A DNA stretch of 64,000 nt, taken from NCBI GenBank assembly GCA_017303855.1, contig JAFLBL010000009.1, forward strand, positions 62,001 through 126,000, in the 5' to 3' direction. The notes below the pieces were generated by a model. The model was not told the DNA's origin. It made no database searches and saw nothing but the letters and a program-made list of their open reading frames with translations. Position 1 is the stretch's first letter; the number at the start of each line of letters is the position of its first letter. Positions 7,970 to 16,419 of the stretch are shown here, piece by piece. This stretch comes from Chitinophagales bacterium. GTDB taxonomy: Bacteria > Bacteroidota > Bacteroidia > Chitinophagales > Chitinophagaceae. The translations under genes and the position numbers were made by a program.

Positions 7970-8467
7970 ATGAAAAAAAGAACAGATTATATCTCCTGGG
8001 ACGAATACTTCATGGGCGTGGCCCTGCTCTCTGCCCGTCGCAGTAAGGATCCCAACACCCAGGTCGGTGCCTGTATTGTAAATGCAAAAAATAAGATAGT
8101 AGGGGCCGGTTATAACGGGTTGCCGGCGGGTTGCGATGACGATGTGTTCCCCTGGGAAAAAACCGGTGAATTCCTGGAAACCAAGTACCCTTATATATGT
8201 CATGCTGAGCTGAATGCCATTCTGAACAATATCGGGATGGACCTGCATGGCTGTAAAATCTACACTGCCCTTTTTCCCTGTAATGAATGTACCAAGGCCA
8301 TAATACAATCCGGTATCACTGAAATAATTTATCTCTCCGACAAGTATGCAGGTAACGATTCATTTATCGCTGCCAAGAAAATGCTGGACACCGCAGGGAT
8401 CAGCTACCGGAAAGTGACCGCCCGAATGGAAGAACTGTTGCTGTCCTTCAGGGAGAAGGATGTCTGA
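7970..8467 (+). CDS. dCMP deaminase (ComEB-like cytidylate deaminase)
   Basis: 165 aa. The zinc deaminase signature is complete: CHAE with His78 and the catalytic Glu80, then PCNEC with Cys104 and Cys107. The N-terminal segment SWDEYFMGVALLSARRSKDPNTQVGA is the usual start of dCMP deaminases. The enzyme converts dCMP to dUMP and so feeds dTMP synthesis in the cytosol. Extra Cys55 and CDDD near residues 55-58 fit the additional zinc-binding loop of this family. It is monocistronic with its own -7 box inside a heptamer array. Convergent with the rpsL-rpsG pair. Confidence 0.9.
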   Translation: MKKRTDYISWDEYFMGVALLSARRSKDPNTQVGACIVNAKNKIVGAGYNGLPAGCDDDVFPWEKTGEFLETKYPYICHAELNAILNNIGMDLHGCKIYTALFPCNECTKAIIQSGITEIIYLSDKYAGNDSFIAAKKMLDTAGISYRKVTARMEELLLSFREKDV

Positions 8468-8512
8468 GGGCTTCATTTCCTGTTTCCCCGGCAGTTTGCT
8501 ATACAGACAAAC

Positions 8513-8539
8513 AAAAAAGCCACCTGCTAAGCAAGTGGC
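8513..8539 (-). terminator. Terminator of rpsL-rpsG
   Basis: On the minus strand GCCACTTGC pairs with GCAGGTGGC (one G-T pair) around a 3-base loop, followed by six T. It lies about 27 bases after the rpsG stop and ends the ribosomal transcript. Confidence 0.85.
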
Positions 8540-8565
8540 CTTCGGTGCAATTGTAGTTGTATCTT

Positions 8566-9033
8566 TTACACTTTGAAGTGGGCAAAAGCCTTGTTGGCTT
8601 CAGCCATACGGTGTGTATCTTCTTTCTTTTTGAAAGCGGCGCCTTCGCCTTTGGCGGCAGCAACAATTTCATTAGCCAGTTTGTCGGCCATGCTGCGTCC
8701 GTTTCTTTCACGGCTGTAGCGGATCAGCCATTTAATGCTGAGAGAGATTTTCCTGTCAGGGCGAACCTCCGAAGGAATCTGGAAAGTGGCACCACCGATA
8801 CGACGGCTGCGTACTTCCACTGCGGGAGATACATTGGCCAGCGCTCTTTTCCATACTTCATACCCTTCTTCGTTGGTGAATTTGGCTACTTTATCCAGCG
8901 CATCGTAGAAAATGGTAAAAGCTCCGCTTTTCTTACCCTGCCACATCAGGTTGTTTACAAACCGGGTAACCAGTTTATCATTAAACTTAGGGTCGGGTGC
9001 TAAAGGGAGTTTCTTTGCTTGTGCTTTCCGCAT
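8566..9033 (-). CDS. rpsG: 30S ribosomal protein S7
   Basis: 155 aa, the usual bacterial length. The start [19 protein letters not shown] and the internal [21 protein letters not shown] segment are diagnostic. S7 nucleates assembly of the 30S head by binding the 3' major domain of 16S rRNA and lies next to the E-site tRNA. The gene follows rpsL, separated by 90 bases that contain a dispersed hairpin repeat. fusA does not follow, as this transcript ends at a terminator. Confidence 0.98.
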   Translation of the reverse strand: MRKAQAKKLPLAPDPKFNDKLVTRFVNNLMWQGKKSGAFTIFYDALDKVAKFTNEEGYEVWKRALANVSPAVEVRSRRIGGATFQIPSEVRPDRKISLSIKWLIRYSRERNGRSMADKLANEIVAAAKGEGAAFKKKEDTHRMAEANKAFAHFKV

Positions 9034-9090
9034 ATCTGAATTATTATAAGTCTCTTTTTATAAATTAATCATCCAAAACAACTTCTAAGG

Positions 9091-9121
9091 ATTGTCATCC
9101 TGAAGCGTAGCTGAAGGATCC
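9091..9121 (-). repeat. Imperfect hairpin repeat between rpsL and rpsG
   Basis: ATCCTGAAGC-GTA-GCTGAAGGAT (9097-9119) forms an imperfect stem with two mismatches. From memory, TCATCCTGAxxx...GAAGGATC elements are widely dispersed in Bacteroidota genomes. Here one sits inside a ribosomal protein operon, immediately after the rpsL stop. Confidence 0.5.
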
Positions 9122-9123
9122 GC

Positions 9124-9504
9124 TTATTTCTTCGCTTTTTCCTTCTTGGTTCCGTATTTAGAACGGCTTTGTTTACGGTCTTTCACACCCGCGGTATCCA
9201 GCGATCCCCGTACGATGTGATAACGTACACCCGGTAAGTCCTTCACACGACCACCCCTGATCAGTACGATGGAGTGCTCCTGCAGGTTATGACCCTCTCC
9301 GGGGATGTAGGCAATCACCTCTACTTTATTAGTCAGACGAACCTTGGCCACCTTACGCAGGGCAGAGTTCGGCTTTTTAGGTGTGGTAGTGTAAACCCTT
9401 GTACAAACGCCACGGCGCTGGGGACACTGATCCAGAGCCCTGGATTTACTCTTGGCCCTGATAATTTCTCTTCCTTTTCTTACTAATTGTTGAATTGTAG
9501 GCAT
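9124..9504 (-). CDS. rpsL: 30S ribosomal protein S12
   Basis: 126 aa. The sequence begins [13 protein letters not shown] and contains [17 protein letters not shown] (from residue 41) and [13 protein letters not shown], the two decoding-centre loops. Both lysines linked to streptomycin sensitivity are present, so no resistance allele is seen. S12 acts at the A site of the 30S subunit in tRNA selection. A full promoter sits 20 bases upstream and rpsG follows. Confidence 0.98.
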   Translation of the reverse strand: MPTIQQLVRKGREIIRAKSKSRALDQCPQRRGVCTRVYTTTPKKPNSALRKVAKVRLTNKVEVIAYIPGEGHNLQEHSIVLIRGGRVKDLPGVRYHIVRGSLDTAGVKDRKQSRSKYGTKKEKAKK

Positions 9505-9528
9505 TCTTGACCCTTATTTTTGGGATGG

Positions 9529-9559
9529 CAAAGGTATGGGCTTTGCTTCTATTCCCAAA
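9529..9559 (-). promoter_or_regulatory. Promoter of rpsL-rpsG
   Basis: On the minus strand TTTG (9556-9559), a 19-base spacer and TACCTTTG (9529-9536) give a full Bacteroidota promoter. Predicted +1 is near 9524, 20 bases before the rpsL ATG. Confidence 0.75.
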
Positions 9560-9580
9560 ATTTTTTTACCCTGTAAATAA

Positions 9581-9612
9581 AAAAAAGCAGCCCTGAATTT
9601 GGCTGCTTTTTT
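9581..9612 (-). terminator. Terminator of the repeat-protein gene
   Basis: A 12-bp stem (AAAAAAGCAGCC/GGCTGCTTTTTT) with an 8-base loop and a T run in the minus direction lies 22 bases after the stop of the cargo gene. Its A/T arms make it workable in both directions. Confidence 0.88.
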
Positions 9613-9633
9613 ATGGAATCTCCGGAACGCTAT

Positions 9634-12600
9634 TTATTGAAAAACAACCTTTTCCGTTCTTCGTACGCCATTTGTAACATTATGTATATCAATTAAATAG
9701 ATTCCAGATTTTGCAGCAACCGGGCGTTGATATGTTTTTATTGTGCCTTGAGTAACCTGCAATCCGGTGGTTGAAATAAGTCTTCCGTCCAGGCTCAGCA
9801 AACGGATCAAATACTGACCTGCCATCTCATTCCCAAACCGGATAACATATTGATCATATACCGGGTTCGGACTAATTGAAAGTATACCCTCCCCTTTTTT
9901 CGTAATCTTTACAATATTGGAATATGCGTATGTCCCGTTAGCCCTTGTAGTTCTGAGACGGTATTGTATTACTCCTTCCGGGGCATTAATATCTGAAAAA
10001 TAATACTCGTTTCGGGTATTGGTCTGCACAGCGCTGTTCACCCGGCCAATAGCGATATAATCACCTGAATTTGTTTTACGTTCAATAACAAAGTGGGTTG
10101 CATCATACCGGGCTTCAGTCGTCCATTTTAATTGTACCTGCTCACCTTGCAGGGCCCCTTTCAGTTCAAGATCATTCACAGCCAGCGGCATTCCTCCGCA
10201 GTCGCCATTCAGGGTATAATAGGAAAGGCGTGTGAGGCAACCACCATTTACGTTTACACGGCATACATAGATACCTGTATCTGCCGGCATCAGGTAAGGA
10301 ATGTTGAAATCGGACGAGGTCCCTACCTGAATGCTGTCCGTTGCGCTGGTTTTCTTAAACCAGGTATACGTAGCATTCGGGATAACGGGTACGGTTAACA
10401 GGATATTGTTATAAAAACAATTGGAACTGGAATTGATAATTGTATTCGCCAATGGAAGAACGGGAACATCGTTCAGGGTACCATTACCACATGCATCAAT
10501 GGCCCGCAGGTTTACCAGTGAATAATCCACTCCATTGCTGATATTGAACATAGGTGCGGCCTGGGGTGCCGTTACAATACTGGGCATGGCCGGCAAGCTT
10601 CCCTGAATCTCATAAGTAAACGGAGCAATCCCGTTAACTACAGCGGCATTCACATTAAAGTTATTATTGGCACACTGGAATACGGCTGATTGCCCAAGAC
10701 TTGGAAAAACATAGGGCTTCAGCTGGAACGTATCATAATATTTATTAGTACAGGCAGCATGCAGACTGTACTCAACAATATAATTAGCTGGCCCCAGATT
10801 ACTGAAAGTAAATGTAGAGCCGGAAACAGAGGTAGCGTTCATGACATAAGCCAACCCATCCCGTTTAATGATTTTAGGTGTAATGACGCCCGCGTTATTT
10901 GTACAGTTTACCACCAGATCACCTGAGCCATTCGGATAAGTTCCTCCCGGACATTTTGAATTGGCTAATATATTTTTGGTAATGGCAAGGCCATTCAGCA
11001 CATGTAAAACTGTATCCCGGCCCGCACAGGCATCCGCTGAAATAAATGTATATCCAAGACCACCTGGCAAAACCGGCAGGTCATTAAACAGTACACTTGC
11101 GGATGACGTTACGATTGTTTTCACCAGCTGATTACCGGGGTTGTATACCTGCAGTGTAAAAGGAGCCACTCCCGCAGTAAAGCTGGCTGTAATATCAGAA
11201 TACCCGTTTGTACAGCCCCTGGAAGATGTTACGGAAAGAACAAAGGGGGTGGGAGCTACCGTAAAACAACGGGAAATCGTGGTATCATAACATGGGGTGG
11301 TAATCCTGATACAATAGCTTCCATAAGCCAGATTATTAAACTGACCGGTACTATTACAACCCAGTAACGCATTTGCCGCATCATATAAACAATAATTGGG
11401 CGACAATAAATTCACCTGGCCGGTGATTTGCGCCCTGAAATCACTGCAGGATCTGTTACTGATACTGACACTGGCGCCAACAGACGGGATTAACTTTGCT
11501 GCGGTAAAACTTCTTACAATTAACGTATCATAACAGGAAGGGTCATTCTGAATACGAATCGTATAACTTCCATACGCCAGGTTGTTAAATACGCCGGTGC
11601 TGTTACACAGAAGCAGCGTGTTGCTGTTATCATACAGACAATAATTGGGGTTGGTGAGATTCACCTGGCCCGTAACCGACGCATTGAATGTTGAACAGGA
11701 TTTTACCTGGCTCACTGTCGCGCTTACGGAAGGCACTGGTCTCAGCTCAGTAAAACAGCGAACGATTGTCGTGTCGTAACAAAGCGGGTCGTTGCGCATA
11801 TTGATACAATAGGAACCATACGGCAGATTTGTAAAAACGCCGGTGGTATTACACGTAATCAGTACTCCGCCTGAAGTGTAAATACAATATTGCGGATTAT
11901 TAACATTGGTATTGCCGCCTGCAGTAGCTGTAAATGTGGTACAGGTACGGCTGCTGATACTCACTGCCGCGCCTTGTGATGGTACTGGTCTGGTGGCCGT
12001 AAAGCACCGTGTGATCAGGGTGTCATAACAGGATGCATCATTTCGAACGGTAATGCAATAGGCACCATAAGCCAGGTTATTAAAGATGCCGGTTGAATTG
12101 CAGCCGATCAGGTTACTCAGGTTATCATACAGGCAATACTGAGGATTGGTCAGGTTGGTCTGACCAGTAACCGAAGCCGTAAATGTGGCACAAACCCTGT
12201 TTGTATTGGAAACAGAAGCAGATACGGACGGTATATACCGGTTCTCTGTAAAACATCTTGAAATGGTGGTATCATAACAGGCATCGGTCATTGTAATACA
12301 ATATGAGCCAAAAGCTAAATTGCTAAAAACACCAATGCCGTTGGTTGCTAAGAGTACATTGGCGCTATTATAAAGCTTAAATTCAGGATTTGTCAGATTT
12401 AACTTGCTGGTTATAGTAGCCCTGAAGTCAGTACAATTCTTATTACTGACCGAAACAGCCCCACCTATAGAAGGAATGACATTGTCTGTCCAGTTTGAAC
12501 TGCTATAATTTCCACAGCCATCCTTCACTACAACGGCAACTCTCCTCTTCTTGGCAAGATAAAACCTGAAACTTCTGGCCGGATACCAAATTGTATCGCC

Positions 12601-13317
12601 AGGAGCTTTGGATACACCGTATGAAAAGGCCGAAAACAAAGCAGGATTGGAACTATTGGTATTCCCTTTACTGTCTGTTACTGTTACCAACACATCTGCA
12701 CTGTCGCAACCCGATTTGGCTACAGCTGCCGTACTGATCCACCAGGTATAATTGGCAATAACTGCAGTCCGGGTCTGGAGGCCACCACATGAATCGGTCA
12801 GCCGGATTGTATAAGAACCAGCGGGCAGTCCGTTAAATAAGCCAGTAGAATTCGACGTGCCGATTCCCGTTGCGGAAGGGGCAACGATAGTATAATTAAA
12901 AACGGATCTTCCGTATTGAATATTAAAAGCAGTCAGTGACCCGTTACTTGCGTTAAAGCAGGTGGCATCGGTCATCTGTAATTGGAAACGGGGGTCCTGA
13001 TAATTCCCGGCAACGATCACATTGGACAGTGTATCAGTACAATTCTCCTCCAGGTCAGTCACTTCTATGGTATACGCCCCCGGAGGCAACCCGGTTATAA
13101 CATTTGAAGATGTTACGGTGGGAGGTACAGGACCGGTTATTTTATAATTAAAATTTCCAGAACCACCAGTTGTTGTCACGGTTATAATACCGGTAGACAT
13201 ACATCTCGACTCCTGGGTAGTCACAGCAGCTGTGAAAGCACATTGAGCAGCAACTCCATTTGCTGCTAATACACCAGAAAAAAAGAGAAACAGAATTCGG
13301 ATAAAATTCTTATTCAT
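9634..13317 (-). CDS. Large secreted repeat protein with a T9SS type A sorting domain
   Basis: 1227 aa from the chosen ATG at 13317. An ATG 51 bases upstream (13368) only adds a hydrophilic tail before the signal peptide MNKNFIRILFLFF...GVAAQ. The mature protein begins with two SprB-like glycine/threonine-rich modules. It continues with five tandem copies of an 80-83 residue module (each with a CYDT segment and a NxxxGxFxNLxxGxYxI segment, DNA 11250-12471) and further beta-rich domains. A fibronectin-like domain (LKWTTEARYDATHFVIERK) and a C-terminal sorting domain with ISPNPVYDQYVIRF close it. Such proteins are exported by the type IX system and attached to or released from the cell surface, often as adhesins. 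It has no partner genes nearby. Confidence 0.85.
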   Translation of the reverse strand: MNKNFIRILFLFFSGVLAANGVAAQCAFTAAVTTQESRCMSTGIITVTTTGGSGNFNYKITGPVPPTVTSSNVITGLPPGAYTIEVTDLEENCTDTLSNVIVAGNYQDPRFQLQMTDATCFNASNGSLTAFNIQYGRSVFNYTIVAPSATGIGTSNSTGLFNGLPAGSYTIRLTDSCGGLQTRTAVIANYTWWISTAAVAKSGCDSADVLVTVTDSKGNTNSSNPALFSAFSYGVSKAPGDTIWYPARSFRFYLAKKRRVAVVVKDGCGNYSSSNWTDNVIPSIGGAVSVSNKNCTDFRATITSKLNLTNPEFKLYNSANVLLATNGIGVFSNLAFGSYCITMTDACYDTTISRCFTENRYIPSVSASVSNTNRVCATFTASVTGQTNLTNPQYCLYDNLSNLIGCNSTGIFNNLAYGAYCITVRNDASCYDTLITRCFTATRPVPSQGAAVSISSRTCTTFTATAGGNTNVNNPQYCIYTSGGVLITCNTTGVFTNLPYGSYCINMRNDPLCYDTTIVRCFTELRPVPSVSATVSQVKSCSTFNASVTGQVNLTNPNYCLYDNSNTLLLCNSTGVFNNLAYGSYTIRIQNDPSCYDTLIVRSFTAAKLIPSVGASVSISNRSCSDFRAQITGQVNLLSPNYCLYDAANALLGCNSTGQFNNLAYGSYCIRITTPCYDTTISRCFTVAPTPFVLSVTSSRGCTNGYSDITASFTAGVAPFTLQVYNPGNQLVKTIVTSSASVLFNDLPVLPGGLGYTFISADACAGRDTVLHVLNGLAITKNILANSKCPGGTYPNGSGDLVVNCTNNAGVITPKIIKRDGLAYVMNATSVSGSTFTFSNLGPANYIVEYSLHAACTNKYYDTFQLKPYVFPSLGQSAVFQCANNNFNVNAAVVNGIAPFTYEIQGSLPAMPSIVTAPQAAPMFNISNGVDYSLVNLRAIDACGNGTLNDVPVLPLANTIINSSSNCFYNNILLTVPVIPNATYTWFKKTSATDSIQVGTSSDFNIPYLMPADTGIYVCRVNVNGGCLTRLSYYTLNGDCGGMPLAVNDLELKGALQGEQVQLKWTTEARYDATHFVIERKTNSGDYIAIGRVNSAVQTNTRNEYYFSDINAPEGVIQYRLRTTRANGTYAYSNIVKITKKGEGILSISPNPVYDQYVIRFGNEMAGQYLIRLLSLDGRLISTTGLQVTQGTIKTYQRPVAAKSGIYLIDIHNVTNGVRRTEKVVFQ
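11250..12471 (-). repeat. Five tandem 80-83 codon repeats in the cargo gene
   Basis: Five coding repeats of about 244 bp each. Shared landmarks per unit are a Cys around position 12, a NLTNPxYCLYD-like segment, NxTGxFxNLxYGxYxI and CYDTxIxRxFT. The three or four Cys per unit suggest disulfide-bonded modules outside the cell. Confidence 0.85.
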
Positions 13318-13371
13318 GGGGTAGGATTTGTTTTTAAAGGGTTGGATCATTAATATTACGGTCTGCACTAG

Positions 13372-13403
13372 TAAAATTACTCTATCGGCTTCCGTAATTT
13401 CAA
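13372..13403 (-). promoter_or_regulatory. Possible promoter of the cargo gene
   Basis: On the minus strand TTG (13401-13403), a 21-base spacer and TAATTTTA (13372-13379) resemble the -33/-7 pattern with one mismatch at the final base. Predicted +1 falls near 13367, giving a 50-base leader to the preferred ATG. Confidence 0.4.
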
Positions 13404-13478
13404 CACAAAGGAAATACGATTTTACTTAGAAAACAAGGGTGTCAGTCATTATTCGATGAATAAGAATATGTACTTAGC

Positions 13479-13514
13479 TAAAAAAAACAACCCGCTGAAA
13501 ATCAGCGGGTTGTT
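13479..13514 (-). terminator. Terminator of ilvE
   Basis: A perfect 13-bp stem (AACAACCCGCTGA and its complement, 13486-13498 and 13502-13514) with a 3-base loop is flanked by T runs on both strands. It is strong and bidirectional, and lies 27 bases after the ilvE stop. Confidence 0.93.
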
Positions 13515-13541
13515 TTTTTTATTTTTTTCCATTCGTCGAAA

Positions 13542-14606
13542 TTATACTGCGTACATCCACCCGTGTGTATCCGGTATCCGGCCTTCCCGGATGTCGGTAA
13601 TGGTTTTTTTAACCGCCGGTGCAATTTTCCATTTACTCAGATCAAACTTCATGGACAGGTCCTTATATCCCAATTCCTTTATCGGGGAAATAGTAGCCGC
13701 GGTACCGGTTCCAAAAACCTCCATATGTTCGCCGGCATTATAAGCAGCAACAATTTCATCTATACTGAGATCACGCTCTTCCACTTTCACTCCCATTTCC
13801 TTTAACATGGAAATCACACTCATCCGGGTTACTCCCTCCAATATTGTACCTTGTTCCAGCCCTGGCGTAATGGCGGTATTCCCGATTATAAAAAACACAT
13901 TCATGGTACCACATTCCTGTACATAGCGGTGCTCAATGGCATCCATCCAGAGTACCTGATCATACCCTTTCTTTTTGGCTTCAGCCGTTGCCAGCATGGC
14001 AGCTCCGTAATTACCGGCTGCTTTTGCATAACCCACTCCACCAGGCACGGCCCGCACATAATGCTCTTCCACGAAAATGCGCATGGGTTCAGCGTAATAG
14101 GGTCCGCAGGGACTCAGTATGATCATGAACTTATAGGTATCCGACGGACGAACACCTATCAGTTCATCCGTGGAAAACATAAATGGCCGTATATAGAGCG
14201 AATAATCCTCTTTCATGGGTATCCAGGCCTGGTCCAGCGCGATCAGCTGACGCATACCATCCATAAAAATTTCTTCCGGTACGGCTGGCATCTGCATTCT
14301 TTCTGCAGATATATTAAACCGCTTAAAATTATCATACGGTCTGAAAATAAAAGGGTGCCCTTCCCGGTCTTTGTAGGCCTTGATACCTTCAAAAATCGCC
14401 TGACCATAATGAAGGGCGGCCAGCGAAGGACTCAGTTGCAGGGGCTGATAGGGTACAATTGCAGCATTCTTCCATTCCCCGTTCTCATAATCCGCCACCA
14501 GCATGTGGTCTGTAAAATTTTTACCAAAGGGAAGATTATTCATATCCAGTTCAGGTAACCGGCTCCTTCCCGTTTTTGTTACGGAAATATCCATTGCTGC
14601 AGTCAT
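13542..14606 (-). CDS. ilvE: Branched-chain amino acid aminotransferase
   Basis: 354 aa, the length of the class II (BCAT2-like) enzymes. The fold-type IV PLP lysine is Lys195 in GVGYAKAAGNYGAAM. Other landmarks are LHYGQAIFEGIKAY (about 65-78), the CGTMNVFF strand and FGTGTAATISPI near the phosphate site. It transfers the amino group in the last step of Leu, Ile and Val synthesis and the first step of their breakdown, in the cytosol. ATG codons at residues 1 and 5 are both possible starts. It is transcribed alone, divergent from the rdgB run, and ends at a strong terminator. Confidence 0.96.
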   Translation of the reverse strand: MTAAMDISVTKTGRSRLPELDMNNLPFGKNFTDHMLVADYENGEWKNAAIVPYQPLQLSPSLAALHYGQAIFEGIKAYKDREGHPFIFRPYDNFKRFNISAERMQMPAVPEEIFMDGMRQLIALDQAWIPMKEDYSLYIRPFMFSTDELIGVRPSDTYKFMIILSPCGPYYAEPMRIFVEEHYVRAVPGGVGYAKAAGNYGAAMLATAEAKKKGYDQVLWMDAIEHRYVQECGTMNVFFIIGNTAITPGLEQGTILEGVTRMSVISMLKEMGVKVEERDLSIDEIVAAYNAGEHMEVFGTGTAATISPIKELGYKDLSMKFDLSKWKIAPAVKKTITDIREGRIPDTHGWMYAV

Positions 14607-14613
14607 AAAAGGT

Positions 14614-14621
14614 TATTTTTG
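14614..14621 (+). promoter_or_regulatory. -7 box of the 14.7-17.8 kb plus-strand run
   Basis: TATTTTTG fits TAnnTTTG, and a TTG lies 17 bases upstream (14594-14596). Predicted +1 is near 14626, 52 bases before the first ATG. It overlaps the start of the divergent ilvE leader. Confidence 0.45.
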
Positions 14622-14677
14622 GACTTCAAAGAAACGAAAAAAAGCGAAGACCATTCCCTACTTTTATCAGGTATCAT

Positions 14678-15241
14678 ATGGACATTAATCACGTTGACCT
14701 AAATAATCTGTCCCTGGCCTCCCTTTATAAGGGGCACCTGGTGGAGTCCATTTCGGCTAATCCAACGCAGGAACAAGCCTCACTTTTGCGGGAGGTCATT
14801 CAACCTGCAATGCCGGAGCCGGTTGATTCTGCCGAAATAGCAGCACCACTTTCATTTAAATCGCTTGGCAGTAATCAGCAGCGAATACTCATTCTGGTCA
14901 GCGAACCGGGGGTGGTATTCCTGCCAGACCCGTCACTAAAATTTCTGACCGGTATTCTGACCGCCTGCAAGCTGAGCCTGGCCGATGTGGCAATCGTGAA
15001 TTTACATCAGTATGTCAACCCGGGGTATAAGGAAATAGTTCCTTTTTTTCATGCACAAAAAGTGTTATTGTTTGGTGCAGCGCCTGAGGATATCCGGCTG
15101 CCATTGAATTTTCCGGCGTTCCAGCCGCAGGCCTTCAATGGCTGCACCTATCTCTGGGCACCGGAATTAAAAAACATGGAAAACGACCGTGCTTTAAAAA
15201 CACAATTATGGAACAGCCTCAAACAGCTTTTCAATATTTAA
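14678..15241 (+). CDS. Uncharacterised protein upstream of rdgB
   Basis: 187 aa, cytosolic, with no signal peptide or membrane segment. The first 60 residues look variable. From residue 68 the protein alternates strands and helices: RILILVSEPGV, FLPDPSLKFLTGILTACKLSLADVAIV, KVLLFGAAP, then YLWAPELKNM and LKTQLWNSLKQLF. This order is reminiscent of the uracil-DNA-glycosylase-like fold and of the psi subunit (HolD) of DNA polymerase III, where a SPxL element and a terminal ALWxxI helix occur in similar places. The resemblance is by eye only. Its stop is directly followed by the rdgB ATG with no gap, so the two are translationally coupled and may share a role in nucleotide hygiene or replication. 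Confidence 0.7.
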   Translation: MDINHVDLNNLSLASLYKGHLVESISANPTQEQASLLREVIQPAMPEPVDSAEIAAPLSFKSLGSNQQRILILVSEPGVVFLPDPSLKFLTGILTACKLSLADVAIVNLHQYVNPGYKEIVPFFHAQKVLLFGAAPEDIRLPLNFPAFQPQAFNGCTYLWAPELKNMENDRALKTQLWNSLKQLFNI

Positions 15242-15826
15242 ATGCAGCCAGTGAAACTCATATTTGCCACTAACAATCAGCATAAAGTAGATGAAATCCG
15301 TTCAGTACTGAAAGGTAATCTCGACATTGTAACCCTCCGGGAAGCCGGAATTGATCAGGAAATTCCGGAGCCATTCAACACATTGGAGGAAAATGCCAGG
15401 ACCAAATCAGAAACAATCTATAAGATGACCGGAACCGATTGTTTCAGTGAAGATACCGGGCTGGAAACGGAGGCCCTGAACGGGGAACCTGGCGTAAAAA
15501 GTGCCCGTTATGCCGGAGATGGCCGTTCTTTTGACGCCAATATTGATAAATTACTGGACAAACTCAGGGGGCAGACCAACCGCAGAGCCCGTTTCCGTAC
15601 CGTGATATCACTTATCATAAACGGACAGGAAACTCTTTTTGAAGGTATTTGTGAAGGCCGTATTATTGAGGAAAGAAGGGGAAACAACGGGTTTGGCTAT
15701 GACCCGGTATTTGTACCCGACGGTGCGGATGAAAGTTTTGCCGAAATGGACATGTCCGGAAAGAACAAATTCAGTCACCGGAAGAAAGCCACTGAAAAAC
15801 TGGTAGCATTTTTGAACAGCCTATAA
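15242..15826 (+). CDS. rdgB: Non-canonical purine NTP pyrophosphatase (RdgB/HAM1)
   Basis: 194 aa. The N-terminal FATNNQHKVDEIRSVL is the substrate and metal site of the HAM1 family. TLEENARTKSE, SEDTGLETEALNGEPGVKSARYAG and NNGFGYDPVF are its other conserved blocks, and the C-terminal SHRKKA closes the base pocket. The enzyme hydrolyses dITP, ITP and XTP to monophosphates, keeping deaminated purines out of DNA. The ATG immediately follows the stop of the uncharacterised gene. Fourteen bases separate it from the sigma factor. Confidence 0.95.
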   Translation: MQPVKLIFATNNQHKVDEIRSVLKGNLDIVTLREAGIDQEIPEPFNTLEENARTKSETIYKMTGTDCFSEDTGLETEALNGEPGVKSARYAGDGRSFDANIDKLLDKLRGQTNRRARFRTVISLIINGQETLFEGICEGRIIEERRGNNGFGYDPVFVPDGADESFAEMDMSGKNKFSHRKKATEKLVAFLNSL

Positions 15827-15840
15827 TAAAACCACCCGAT

Positions 15841-16419
15841 TTGACACCTGAACGCAACCAAAATATCGCCGAAATCGACCTAATAAAGGGATGTATATCC
15901 AGCGACCGGCGGATGCAGGAGGAATTGTACCGTCGTTTCTCACCCCGCATGTACGCCGTTTGTCTTCGTTATGCCGGCAATGCCGAAGAAGCCGAGGATA
16001 TACTCCAGGAGGGTTTTATCAAGGTCTTTAAAAAAATGGACAGCTTCCGGAATGAAGGATCTTTTGAAGGCTGGATCCGGCGGATTTTTGTAAATACAGC
16101 CATTGAGCATTTCAGAAGGAAGAAATACCTGCTTCCGGTTACTGAAAAGGAGGAAAACACAATTGAAGGAAAGTACACGTCCGTGTTGGATGAATTGGGT
16201 GCCAAGGATATTCTGGCTTTGATTCAGGAATTATCACCCGGTTACCGTACCGTCTTTAATATGTACGTGGTGGAAGGATATACTCACAAGGAAATTGCCG
16301 ATCAGCTGGGTATCAGTGAAGGCACCAGTAAATCGCAGTTATCCCGGGCCAAAGTGATCCTCCAGGATATGGTACGTTCGCATATTGACAGTCAACGAGG
16401 AATAAGTTCAAAATCATGA
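15841..16419 (+). CDS. ECF-type RNA polymerase sigma factor
   Basis: 192 aa from a TTG codon at 15841; the first in-frame ATG is 24 codons further in and would cut into region 2. Region 2 (about residues 22-95) has the core-binding AEDILQEGFIKVFKKMDSFR block and EGWIRRIFVNTAIEHFRRKK. Region 4 (about 128-182) has the helix-turn-helix YTHKEIADQLGISEGTSKSQLSRAK. There is no region 1 or 3, as in ECF sigma factors. The stop overlaps the next ATG (ATGA), so the factor is coupled to a membrane protein that is its probable anti-sigma factor. Its regulon cannot be read from the window. Confidence 0.92.
   Translation: MTPERNQNIAEIDLIKGCISSDRRMQEELYRRFSPRMYAVCLRYAGNAEEAEDILQEGFIKVFKKMDSFRNEGSFEGWIRRIFVNTAIEHFRRKKYLLPVTEKEENTIEGKYTSVLDELGAKDILALIQELSPGYRTVFNMYVVEGYTHKEIADQLGISEGTSKSQLSRAKVILQDMVRSHIDSQRGISSKS

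Noticed and set aside
13851..14558. 235-codon plus-strand open frame
   Set aside because: It lies wholly antisense to ilvE, has biased His/Ile/Phe composition and no recognisable domain; it is a shadow of a real gene.
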